NCBI GenBank assembly: GCA_021161305.1
Contig: JAGHAW010000163.1
Location: 1 to 12,132 of the forward strand
Origin: Sulfurimonas sp.
GTDB lineage: Bacteria; Campylobacterota; Campylobacteria; Campylobacterales; Sulfurimonadaceae
Length of the DNA stretch: 12,132 nucleotides
Reading direction: 5' to 3'
The notes beneath the pieces are model-generated. The model worked only from the letters and a program-made list of their open reading frames with translations, made no database searches and was not told the DNA's origin. Position 1 is the stretch's first letter, and each line of letters begins with the position of its first letter. The translations under genes were made by a program, and so were the position numbers. Positions 5,920 to 12,132 of this stretch are shown here, in pieces.

Positions 5920-6942
5920 ATGAATAGAAAAAAAATATATAATCCAGAGTCACACGAAGATGTAAATGGAAGAAGAATTTTTGGTGGTGATCCGACTGGT
6001 ATTTTTGAGTTAAATAACATCAAGTATCAGTGGGCATATAATCTTTGGGAAGTTATGTTAAATAACACTTGGTTCCCAAAAGAGGTAGATATGACACAAG
6101 ATGTGAAAGACTATAAACTTCTTACAGATGCAGAAAAAGTAGCTTACGATAAGACACTTTCACAGCTTATCTTTATGGATTCACTTCAAACTAACAACCT
6201 TATAGACAATGTAAACCCTTATGTAACTGCTCCAGAGATAAACCTTATCTTAGTTCGTCAATCTTTTGAAGAGGCTCTTCACTCACAAAGTTATGCTGTT
6301 ATGGTTGATAGTATCTCAACTAACGGTGAAGAGATTTATGAGCTTTGGAGAACGGATATGATGCTTAAGGGTAAAAATGATGCGATTGCCGCTGTTTATG
6401 AAGAGTTAGCTACAAATCCAACTGAGCATAACTTCTTAAAAGCGTGTTTTGCAAATCAGATTTTAGAGGGTATCTACTTCTACAGTGGTTTTACATATCT
6501 TTATACTTTGGCTCGCTCAGGTAAGATGCTTGGCTCTGCACAGATGATTCGTTTTATCCAAAGAGATGAAGTAACTCACCTTATACTTTTTCAAAATCTT
6601 ATAAATACTCTTCGCCGTGAGAGAGCTGACCTTTTCACTGACAAGCTAAAAGAAGAAGTTATAGAGATGTTTAAAAAAGCTGTTAAACTTGAAGCTGACT
6701 GGGGTAAATATATAACTCAGGGTCAGATTCTAGGTCTTACAGATGATATAGTTGAGCAGTATATTCAATTTTTAGCAGATGATAGACTTAATGCTGTTGG
6801 ATTTGATAAGCTTTATAATGTAGAAAATCCTATTAAATGGGTAGATGATTTTGCAAAATTTAACGACCAAAAAACTAACTTTTTTGAGGGAACTGTTACT
6901 AACTACTCAAAAGGCAGTCTATCTTTTGATGACGATTTTTAG
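5920..6942 (+). CDS. nrdB: Class Ia-type ribonucleoside-diphosphate reductase, beta subunit
   Basis: This 340-residue protein carries the full diiron and radical set. Ligands are D87 (FMDSLQ), E118 and H121 (FEEALHSQSY), E183 (ILEGIYFY), and E217 and H220 (RDEVTH). Tyr125 sits where the E. coli radical Tyr122 lies. It is therefore a tyrosyl-radical type rather than a class Ic (Phe) enzyme. The acidic C-terminus (SLSFDDDF) is the expected tail that docks on the alpha subunit. It supplies the radical with which NrdA reduces ribonucleotides to deoxyribonucleotides in the cytoplasm. The partner nrdA is not in this window. The gene opens an operon with a nitrilase-like enzyme and pcm. GGAG 6 bases before the ATG supports the start. 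Confidence 0.96.
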   Translation: MNRKKIYNPESHEDVNGRRIFGGDPTGIFELNNIKYQWAYNLWEVMLNNTWFPKEVDMTQDVKDYKLLTDAEKVAYDKTLSQLIFMDSLQTNNLIDNVNPYVTAPEINLILVRQSFEEALHSQSYAVMVDSISTNGEEIYELWRTDMMLKGKNDAIAAVYEELATNPTEHNFLKACFANQILEGIYFYSGFTYLYTLARSGKMLGSAQMIRFIQRDEVTHLILFQNLINTLRRERADLFTDKLKEEVIEMFKKAVKLEADWGKYITQGQILGLTDDIVEQYIQFLADDRLNAVGFDKLYNVENPIKWVDDFAKFNDQKTNFFEGTVTNYSKGSLSFDDDF

Positions 6943-6944
6943 GG

Positions 6945-7670
6945 ATGAGCGAGTATAAACTCTGCTCTCTCCTTTTTGAGACAACTCCTAACTATAACAC
7001 TAACTTACAAACACTACTAACACTTGTAGAACAAACGCCAGACAAATCTCTGATAGTTGCTCCTGAAGTATGTTTGAGTGCTTATGATTATGATAACTTT
7101 GATGAGGTTATCGCTTTTGCACCGATAGCTATAGAGGAGATAAAAAAAGCTTCTCAAAATAAGATAATTATACTAACAATCATAGAAAAAAGAGATGGTG
7201 AAATTTTTAACTTTGCTAAAGTTTTTCATAACGGTGAGGTAGTTTATGAAAGAGCAAAAGTTAGACTTTTTCGTTTTGGTGATGAACATAAGTATATGAG
7301 TGAGGGTAGTGATGATGATATTAAAATCATTGAGATTGATGGTATTAAGATATCAATATTTATCTGTTTTGAACTTCGTTTTAAAGAGTTATGGCACAAA
7401 TCTGAGGGTGCTGATGTGATTGCTGTTCCATCTTACTGGGGAGTTCTACGAACAGAGCATTTTAAAGCGATAACTCAAACTCTGGCTATTATAAATCAGT
7501 GTTATGTAGTTGCGAGTGATTCTATGGATGAAGAGTGCACAAAGATGAGCGGGATTATAAATCCACAAGGTGAAGTGCTTCGCAATGGGAATAAGCCTTG
7601 CTTAGAAGTTGATTATAATAAAAAAGAGATAGAGTTGATGAGACGATATATGGATGTAGGAATAAGATAA
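6945..7670 (+). CDS. Carbon-nitrogen hydrolase (nitrilase superfamily)
   Basis: This 241-residue protein has the nitrilase-superfamily Glu-Lys-Cys triad: E41 in APEVCLS, K105 in YERAKVRLF and C141 in IFICFELRF. The C-terminal GIINPQGEV stretch (203-211) also fits the fold. Such cytoplasmic enzymes hydrolyse amides or carbamoyl compounds; the length suits the smaller Nit/amidase branches, but the substrate cannot be read from sequence. The ATG is only 2 bases after the nrdB stop and has no strong Shine-Dalgarno, so translation probably depends on ribosomes leaving nrdB. The next gene begins directly after its stop. A repair or salvage amidase role would suit the neighbouring pcm, but that is speculation. 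Confidence 0.9.
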   Translation: MSEYKLCSLLFETTPNYNTNLQTLLTLVEQTPDKSLIVAPEVCLSAYDYDNFDEVIAFAPIAIEEIKKASQNKIIILTIIEKRDGEIFNFAKVFHNGEVVYERAKVRLFRFGDEHKYMSEGSDDDIKIIEIDGIKISIFICFELRFKELWHKSEGADVIAVPSYWGVLRTEHFKAITQTLAIINQCYVVASDSMDEECTKMSGIINPQGEVLRNGNKPCLEVDYNKKEIELMRRYMDVGIR

Positions 7671-8309
7671 GTGGATAGAATAACGGCTACAAAAACAGCT
7701 CGTTTAGCAGATGAGTGCAATCAGAAATTTTCTTTGAGTGATGATGTGAAAAAGGCGATAGCCTCTACGAATCGTGAGGCTTTTGTTCCAAATGGTTTTA
7801 AGCATAGTGCATATAAGCTTGATGCTCTGCCTATGGGTGCTTCTCAGTGGATAAGTTCACCTCTGACAGTTGCAAAAATGACCCAATATTTAGAACCAAA
7901 AGGTGCAGATAGAGTCTTGGAAGTTGGTTGTGGAAGTGGTTATCAAGCAGCAGTTTTATCAAACTTGTTTCGTGGTGTTTTTACCATTGAGCGTATAGAA
8001 TCTTTGATGATTCAGGCAAAAGCAAAATTCCGTTCTCTTGGTATAAATAATATTCACACAAGAACAGATGATGGACAAAATGGCTGGATTCAGTACGCTC
8101 CTTATGATAGAATCTTGTTTTCTGCAACTGCAAAAGAGATACCTAAAAAACTTTTTGACCAACTTAGTGACGGTGGGATTTTAGTAGCCCCGATGCAAAA
8201 AGGCGATAAGCAGATTATTACTCGTTTTATAAAAAATGGCTCATCTATTAAAGCTACAGAGTTAGAAGCATGTGACTTTGTTCCTGTTTTGGACGGTGTG
8301 CAAAAATAG
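7671..8309 (+). CDS. pcm: Protein-L-isoaspartate O-methyltransferase
   Basis: This 212-residue protein has the PCMT family layout: the pre-motif region MGASQWISSPLTVAKMT (55-71), SAM-binding motif I VLEVGCGSG (82-90), an acidic position after the second strand (IERIE, 106-110), and the later motif YDRILFSA (145-152). It methylates isoaspartyl residues in aged proteins, using S-adenosylmethionine, to start their repair in the cytoplasm. The start is GTG, directly after the TAA of the preceding gene (TAAGTG), with AGGA about 9 bases upstream. It ends the nrdB operon; no clear terminator follows. The family assignment is strong, but some members of this family act on other substrates. Confidence 0.9.
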   Translation: MDRITATKTARLADECNQKFSLSDDVKKAIASTNREAFVPNGFKHSAYKLDALPMGASQWISSPLTVAKMTQYLEPKGADRVLEVGCGSGYQAAVLSNLFRGVFTIERIESLMIQAKAKFRSLGINNIHTRTDDGQNGWIQYAPYDRILFSATAKEIPKKLFDQLSDGGILVAPMQKGDKQIITRFIKNGSSIKATELEACDFVPVLDGVQK

Positions 8310-8341
8310 TTATTGAAAGAAGTCGATTAAGTTTCTTATTG

Positions 8342-8347
8342 TAAAAT
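8342..8347 (+). promoter_or_regulatory. possible -10 of the thyX operon
   Basis: TAAAAT occurs 26 bases before the thyX ATG in an AT-rich 64-base gap, with AGGA at 8364-8367 as the Shine-Dalgarno. TAATAT at 8353-8358 is an alternative but lies close to the ribosome binding site. Confidence 0.35.
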
Positions 8348-8373
8348 ACTACTAATATAAAGCAGGATTAATT

Positions 8374-9207
8374 ATGGAAGATATGTACGGTATTAAATAT
8401 AGTAAACCCAAAGTAGTCCTATTGCAAGATACAGGCATAGGCGTTAGTGAAACAGCAGCTAGAACATGTTACGATTCATTTCTTAATAGTGAAAATGAAG
8501 TTATAAAAGATATTGAAAACCATATGCCAGATGGTGCTATGTGTGATGAGATAAATGAGATAGAAGATTCATCTCTGCTTAGTGATTTGGCTTGGACATA
8601 TTTTCATCACTCTATTTTAGAACATGCAAATCTTAGTTTTTTAGTCCGTGGAACTTCAAGAGGTGTTTTGCAAGAACATGCAAGGCATCGTATTCAAGCT
8701 ATAAGTGTAAGAAGCACCAGATATACAATGAGTTCACTGATTAATGCTTTTGTTGCATCTCAAAATGGAGGTTCAAAAGATTTTTTTATAGATAAAATTT
8801 TGAGTTTTGATATGTTTGTAACAAGTGATGCAGAGTACAACAAGATTGAGATTGGTGCTATTTATGATAAGTTAAAATATCAAGCTAAAACAGTAGATGA
8901 TTTTTACTCTATTGCTGTAGCAAAAAGTTCTATTGGCTTTTTAGAAGAGTTTGCCGGTAATGCCCAAAAACTTTTTGAAGCCTTAGAGAGTGGAAAGAAA
9001 AAGAGAAATGTCGGTGATGCTTTTAAGCATATCATCTCTGACAATGTCAAAGTTGATATGGTTGTAACTTTCAACCTTAGAAGTCTGAAAAACTATTTTA
9101 CTCTAAGAGATAGTGGTGCGGCATATTTTCAGATAAGATGGTTGGCTCAAGAGATGATGAGAGTAACACCATCAAAATATTTAGATTTAATAGTAAAAAA
9201 GAAATAG
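8374..9207 (+). CDS. thyX: FAD-dependent thymidylate synthase ThyX
   Basis: The ThyX signature RHR-x7-S is present: R104-H105-R106, then seven residues, then Ser114, within RHRIQAISVRSTRYT. The family's C-terminal region also reads well: FNLRSLKNYFTLRDSGAAYFQIR (233-255) and WLAQEMMRV. ThyX makes dTMP from dUMP using methylenetetrahydrofolate as carbon donor and FAD/NADPH as reductant; it replaces ThyA. At 277 residues it is longer than the roughly 210-250 I recall as typical. The extra length seems to lie in the N-terminal part and between the motif and the C-terminal block (about 120-175). The start is supported by AGGA 6 bases upstream. It leads an operon with a lipoprotein, a PhnA-like protein and dgt. 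Confidence 0.93.
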   Translation: MEDMYGIKYSKPKVVLLQDTGIGVSETAARTCYDSFLNSENEVIKDIENHMPDGAMCDEINEIEDSSLLSDLAWTYFHHSILEHANLSFLVRGTSRGVLQEHARHRIQAISVRSTRYTMSSLINAFVASQNGGSKDFFIDKILSFDMFVTSDAEYNKIEIGAIYDKLKYQAKTVDDFYSIAVAKSSIGFLEEFAGNAQKLFEALESGKKKRNVGDAFKHIISDNVKVDMVVTFNLRSLKNYFTLRDSGAAYFQIRWLAQEMMRVTPSKYLDLIVKKK

Positions 9208-9217
9208 GGGTTTTTAT

Positions 9218-9445
9218 ATGTGGAAATTATATTTAGTAACAATTTTTATTTTTAGTGGATGCTCAAATGTTGAGTTTAGTGCAACAATGTGCGATAAGAT
9301 AGCTTCAGATCCACACGCTACAGTTCCGCATCAGTGCAGAAAGTACAATGAAGAAGAAGCAACTAAAGCATTCAATAAAACACAGAAGAAACAGAGTGTA
9401 GAGAATGAAGATTTGAAATTTAATCCAGATGATGAGGAAAAATAG
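9218..9445 (+). CDS. Small putative lipoprotein, function unknown
   Basis: This 75-residue protein begins with a lysine, a hydrophobic stretch (4-12) and FSGC, giving a lipobox-like site with Cys15 as the lipidated residue. Phe at position -3 is unusual, since Leu is typical, so lipidation is likely but not certain. The mature part has two cysteines (C25, C40) that could pair outside the cytoplasm, and a highly charged tail (residues 43-75) that looks disordered. The Shine-Dalgarno AGGGG (9206-9210) overlaps the thyX stop. It sits between thyX and phnA in a tight operon, but nothing shows a link to nucleotide metabolism. I do not recognise the family. Confidence 0.8.
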   Translation: MWKLYLVTIFIFSGCSNVEFSATMCDKIASDPHATVPHQCRKYNEEEATKAFNKTQKKQSVENEDLKFNPDDEEK

Positions 9446-10009
9446 ATGAGTTTAGAAAAAGAGTTAGAAGCAAGAAGTGGCGGTAAATGTGAGTTGTGCG
9501 GAAGTGTTGAAGGATTAAGTGTTTTGGAAGTTGCTCCATCAGATGGAAGTGCTCAACAGTCTATTTTTGTATGTGCAAATTGTAAAAATCAGATTGAGAG
9601 TGCAGAGCTTGATGAAAATCACTTTAACTGTTTAAATGATAGTATGTGGAGTGAAGTTCCTGCTGTTGTTGTGATGAGTTACAGACTTTTAAATGCTCTT
9701 GGTCGCCAAGATTTAGTAGATATGATGTATATGGAAGATGATGTAAAAGCTTGGGCTGATGCTGAATCAATTGGTGCTAATGAAGAAGAAGATAGTGTTG
9801 TTCATAAAGATTCAAATGGTGTAACCCTTCAAACTGGGGATACAGTTGTAATCACAAAAGATTTGGATGTTAAAGGCACTTCGTTTGTCGCAAAACGAGG
9901 TACAGCAGTTAGAAACATCGGTTTAGTTAAAAATGACAGCACTCTTATTGAGGGTCGCGTTAATGGTGTAAAGATCCAGATTCTTACTAAGTTTCTTAAA
10001 AAATCGTAG
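9446..10009 (+). CDS. PhnA-like (YjdM) zinc-ribbon protein
   Basis: This 187-residue protein has an N-terminal zinc ribbon with C15/C18 (CELC) and C43/C46 (CANC), and the PhnA C-terminal domain (about 118-187). That domain includes DSNGVTLQTGDTVVITKDLDV-like strands and ends in VNGVKIQILTKFLKKS. PhnA/YjdM proteins were named for their place beside the E. coli phosphonate genes but are not needed for phosphonate use, and their function is unknown. They are unrelated to phosphonoacetate hydrolase, which is also called PhnA. The protein is longer than E. coli PhnA as I recall it, because of an extra acidic middle section (about 60-115). The ATG follows the upstream stop directly (TAGATG), with GAGGA at 9434-9438. 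Confidence 0.88.
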   Translation: MSLEKELEARSGGKCELCGSVEGLSVLEVAPSDGSAQQSIFVCANCKNQIESAELDENHFNCLNDSMWSEVPAVVVMSYRLLNALGRQDLVDMMYMEDDVKAWADAESIGANEEEDSVVHKDSNGVTLQTGDTVVITKDLDVKGTSFVAKRGTAVRNIGLVKNDSTLIEGRVNGVKIQILTKFLKKS

Positions 10010-10015
10010 TAAGAT

Positions 10016-11107
10016 ATGCAAGCACACGAACGATTTCACAGGATAGACAAAGATTTTAGAAATCCCTATGCCAGAGATAGGGATAGAATCATTCACTCCG
10101 GTTCATTTAGAAAGCTTGAGTATAAAACTCAAGTTTTTTTAAATCAAGAGGGTGATTTTTTTCGTACTCGTTTAACACACTCTATAGAAGTTTCACAAAT
10201 TGCCCGTTCAATCACTTCTCATTTAGGTCTAAATGAATCTTTAGCAGAGGCTATCGCTTTAGCACACGATTCTGGGCATACTCCCTTTGGTCATGTTGGT
10301 GGAGATACTTTAGATAAATGTTTGAAAGATGATGGTTTTAAAAATGGCTTTGAGCATAATTTTCAGAGTTTTCGTGTTGTTTCACTGCTAGAGAAAAGAT
10401 ATAAAGGTTTTGATGGTCTAAATCTTACTTTTGCAACGCTAGAGGGAATACTCAAACACTCCTACCCATACAAAAAGAGTTTTTTACCCCCAGAGATTCA
10501 TGAAAAATTCAATCTTGACACTCACCCCTCCATAGAAGCTATGGTAGTTGATCGTGCTGATGAGATAGCATATATAAGTCATGATATAGATGATGGTGTA
10601 AATGCAGGGCTTATCAGTTTTAATGACTTAAAAGAGAGCGAACTGATAGAGGAGATTCTGCAAAAGGTATCAGAGGAGGGTGTAACGCAGGAAAATAGTG
10701 AGATGTTCCGTTATCGCTTTAGTTCCCACCTTATAAATCATCTAGTCTATTCATTGCTTGATTATTCAAATGTTGATACTTCTGAGATTTTAAGTGCCTC
10801 GTTAGACTCCAAGAGTGATATTCCTGTCGGTTTTGAGCCAAAATTAGAAACAAAGATAAAAAAACTTAAAAAACTTCTTTTTGATAAATTATATCAGCAC
10901 AAAGATATAACAGTAAAAATGTATGCAGGAAAACAGGCGATAAAAGGGCTTTATAGTGGTTTGATGGAAGAAGATAAAATGCTTCCAGAGTTCTACTATA
11001 AGCAATTAAATTCTCGAAATAAGCATAGAGTAGTGGCTGATTATATCGCTTCACTTAGTGATAGATATGCATTTACTTTTTACAATGAAATGTACGGGAA
11101 AATTTAA
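10016..11107 (+). CDS. dgt: Deoxyguanosinetriphosphate triphosphohydrolase (dGTPase)
   Basis: This 363-residue protein is an HD-superfamily dNTP triphosphohydrolase. Metal-binding residues are H55 (RLTHSIEV), H84-D85 (HDSGHTPFGH) and D182 (ADEIAYISHDIDDG), and the dGTPase motif FEHNFQSFR follows at 112-120. The N-terminal FRNPYARDRDRIIHSGSFR (14-32) is also typical. The enzyme cleaves dGTP, and perhaps other dNTPs, to the nucleoside and tripolyphosphate, restraining the dNTP pool. It is the last gene of the thyX operon, 6 bases after phnA, with only a weak Shine-Dalgarno. The length fits the shorter dGTPase-like branch rather than the roughly 500-residue E. coli Dgt. After its TAA the same frame stays open for another 51 codons. 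Confidence 0.93.
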   Translation: MQAHERFHRIDKDFRNPYARDRDRIIHSGSFRKLEYKTQVFLNQEGDFFRTRLTHSIEVSQIARSITSHLGLNESLAEAIALAHDSGHTPFGHVGGDTLDKCLKDDGFKNGFEHNFQSFRVVSLLEKRYKGFDGLNLTFATLEGILKHSYPYKKSFLPPEIHEKFNLDTHPSIEAMVVDRADEIAYISHDIDDGVNAGLISFNDLKESELIEEILQKVSEEGVTQENSEMFRYRFSSHLINHLVYSLLDYSNVDTSEILSASLDSKSDIPVGFEPKLETKIKKLKKLLFDKLYQHKDITVKMYAGKQAIKGLYSGLMEEDKMLPEFYYKQLNSRNKHRVVADYIASLSDRYAFTFYNEMYGKI

Positions 11108-11149
11108 TTAGGTTTTTTTGTAACACTAACTACTTTGAACTATGAAAAG

Positions 11150-11263
11150 ATGGAGGTATTAAACAAATTTAATCCATCTAATGAGTTAGCACAATGGAGA
11201 GAATTTTCTTTAGAGGATGAAGATGAAAAGTATGAGAAAGAGCAAGCAAGGAAGTACAAGTAA
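11150..11263 (+). other. Short open frame after dgt, possible gene remnant or small protein
   Basis: A 37-codon frame starts at ATG 11150 and reads MEVLNKFNPSNELAQWREFS, then an acidic and basic run ending ARKYK before TAA. The same frame is open upstream to the dgt stop (11105-11107), as LGFFVTLTTLNYEK. Its residue mix looks protein-like rather than random, but no good Shine-Dalgarno precedes the ATG. It may be a real small protein, the eroded 3' end of a lost gene, or chance. I recognise no family. Confidence 0.3.
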
Positions 11264-11269
11264 GTAATA

Positions 11270-11291
11270 CTGACGGTACTTTTACCGTTAG
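11270..11291 (+). repeat. Hairpin with 9-bp stem after the short open frame
   Basis: CTGACGGTA (11270-11278) pairs with TACCGTTAG (11283-11291) around a CTTT loop, with one G-U pair in the RNA. No U-tract follows, so it would be a poor terminator by itself. It may shield the 3' end of the dgt transcript. Confidence 0.4.
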
Positions 11292-11325
11292 CTAAATACA
11301 ATAAATCTCACTACCCAATATTCGT

Positions 11326-11352
11326 GAGAGAAATAATGTCTCTCTATTTTTT
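11326..11352 (+). terminator. Rho-independent terminator candidate for the thyX-dgt operon
   Basis: GAGAGA (11326-11331) pairs with TCTCTC (11339-11344) around AATAATG. The sequence TA and then six T's follow at once. The stem is short, but the arrangement is the classic terminator order. An upstream TCTCAC (11306-11311) can instead pair with GTGAGA (11324-11329), which would exclude the terminator stem. Confidence 0.5.
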
Positions 11353-11366
11353 ACTTTTTTACTAAT

Positions 11367-12014
11367 TTATATTTCTGAAACATTTACTACAACATCGTGC
11401 CTAATCGTAAAAGTTCTAACCTCTAAAACTTTTCCACCAAAGCTATTATTTGCTCGGTATTTACAAGTAGTGGACCACCCTCTTTCTGAGAACCTACTAT
11501 CTGTACAGCTATCAAAGTCAACAGAATCAGGGTCTTTAGCTACTTGATCAATATAATTTTTTACACAAAATGGAACTCTATCCCAAGAGCTAACTCTCGG
11601 CTTTTTCCCTATCTTTGATTCAAGAGAAGTGACTTTTTTACTGTAATATGATTTCTTAGCTATATACTTCTTATTAGTAGGAAACATTTTTAAAAGTTCA
11701 TCATATTTATTCATATTTGTATAAATTTCTGCTGCTGCTATCTTTTTAAGTTCTGCTAATAAAACCTTTTCTTTACTTTGCTTCTGTACTAAAGTTAGAC
11801 CTGGTTTTATTGAAGTAGTCTTTGCAGACTCTTTAGCATCATTCATCGATGAAATAGAATACCATATCAAGATAAGTATAATTAATATAAACCATGTAAA
11901 AGTAGATGTTTTTTTAATAGGTTTTTTTCTAAGAGGTTTTATACCACAGTGAGGACATACTTCAGCTTTTGAACTTTTTAAATTTCCACATTCTCTACAT
12001 TTAACCATTCCCAT
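11367..12014 (-). CDS. Zinc-ribbon, single-membrane-helix protein of unknown function
   Basis: This 215-residue protein opens with a zinc ribbon (C6, C9, C20, C23; CREC...CPHC), then a basic linker, one membrane helix (about 38-53), a lysine-rich probably helical region (75-135) and a C-terminal domain. In the C-terminal domain, KDPDSVDFDSC (160-170) and a later CKYRANNSFGG (184-194) recall small secreted domains with a DPDS...NSFGG pattern seen in phage, plasmid and proteobacterial proteins. Four cysteines there (150, 170, 184 and perhaps others) might pair. The zinc ribbon is expected in the cytoplasm and the C-terminal domain outside. The start MGMVK is backed by AAGGTG at 12020-12025; Met3 is an alternative. 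It is oriented against the dgt operon and looks accessory. Function unknown. Confidence 0.8.
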   Translation of the reverse strand: MGMVKCRECGNLKSSKAEVCPHCGIKPLRKKPIKKTSTFTWFILIILILIWYSISSMNDAKESAKTTSIKPGLTLVQKQSKEKVLLAELKKIAAAEIYTNMNKYDELLKMFPTNKKYIAKKSYYSKKVTSLESKIGKKPRVSSWDRVPFCVKNYIDQVAKDPDSVDFDSCTDSRFSERGWSTTCKYRANNSFGGKVLEVRTFTIRHDVVVNVSEI

Positions 12015-12043
12015 ACTTACACCTTAATTTATAGTTTCCAAAA

Positions 12044-12049
12044 AGTATA
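12044..12049 (-). promoter_or_regulatory. possible -10 of the zinc-ribbon protein gene
   Basis: The minus strand reads TATACT, 29 bases before the ATG, in an AT-rich gap, with AAGGTG between. No -35 is apparent. Confidence 0.4.
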
Positions 12050-12081
12050 CACAAATATAAATTAAATATACAATACTAAAC

Positions 12082-12132
12082 TTACTTCCAAATACCAAAA
12101 GCAAGATTATCAATCACATATTTTTCACGAGG
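12082..12132 (-). CDS. 3' end of a minus-strand reading frame (runs off the window)
   Basis: The minus strand carries an open frame from the window edge that ends PREKYVIDNLAFGIWK before TAA. Codon use and residue mix look like a real C-terminus, and the frame runs in the same direction as the zinc-ribbon gene 67 bases downstream. Only 16 residues are visible, so neither the gene nor the family can be confirmed. Confidence 0.35.
   Translation of the reverse strand, partial: PREKYVIDNLAFGIWK

Noticed and set aside
5814..6023. Minus-strand open frame covering part of the palindrome and the nrdB start
   Set aside because: It overlaps the nrdB coding start and promoter, and its translation is a hydrophobic by-product with no supporting ribosome binding site.
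8310..8373. AAGAA/TTCTT inverted repeat after pcm as a terminator
   Set aside because: Only five AT-rich pairs with no U-tract, too weak to report.
10866..11054. Minus-strand open frame inside dgt
   Set aside because: It is opposite the conserved C-terminal part of the dGTPase and resembles no protein.
1..12132. Search for tRNAs, rRNA, CRISPR repeats, transposase genes, phage or toxin-antitoxin genes
   Set aside because: No cloverleaf, regularly spaced repeats, transposase motif or paired small genes could be recognised by eye; short or divergent cases could be missed.

Overview
The window comes from an AT-rich, tightly packed bacterial chromosome. Gene content and protein style point to the Campylobacterota, most like Sulfurimonas or a relative. 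This is judged from memory: ThyX with an STRYT-type motif, a secreted MsrB-MsrA fusion, a DUF1007/NicO pair, very short intergenic gaps, and promoters with a clear -10 but no obvious -35. No tRNA, rRNA, CRISPR array, insertion sequence or phage gene is visible. Most of the window is core housekeeping DNA; accessory character appears only in the last kilobase.

Layout. (1) 1-126, minus: the first 42 codons of a CCA-adding enzyme / poly(A) polymerase head domain. (2) 328-2142, plus: TypA/BipA ribosome-associated GTPase, then a perfect 10-bp hairpin. (3) 2245-2505, plus: a small two-helix membrane protein, ending base-to-base against the convergent msrAB. (4) 2506-5721, minus: DUF1007 periplasmic EF-hand protein, NicO-type nickel/cobalt exporter and YheT-type alpha/beta hydrolase, joined by one-base stop/start overlaps, followed by the secreted methionine sulfoxide reductase fusion. 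(5) 5770-5829: a perfect 27-bp inverted repeat with a 6-nt loop between two divergent promoters. It resembles a REP-like or miniature palindrome. (6) 5920-8309, plus: NrdB, a nitrilase-superfamily amidohydrolase and protein-L-isoaspartate methyltransferase, with gaps of 2 and 0 bases. (7) 8374-11107, plus: ThyX, a small lipoprotein, a PhnA-like zinc-ribbon protein and a dGTP triphosphohydrolase, with gaps of 10, 0 and 6 bases. (8) 11108-12132: a gene-poor stretch with an open frame continuing directly from the dgt stop, hairpins and a terminator, then a minus-strand zinc-ribbon/membrane protein of unknown function and the 3' tail of another minus-strand frame.

How the genes fit together. NrdB makes deoxynucleotides, ThyX makes dTMP and Dgt hydrolyses dGTP, so about 5 kb carries three controls on the dNTP pool in two adjacent operons. 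MsrAB and Pcm both repair damaged proteins (oxidised methionine and isoaspartate). DUF1007 and NicO are expected to form a metal-export unit across the inner membrane. I found no clear novel defence or mobile system. The most interesting structures are the 27-bp palindrome, the coupled metal-export operon, the convergent stop codons lying inside a hairpin loop, and the dgt 3' junction.
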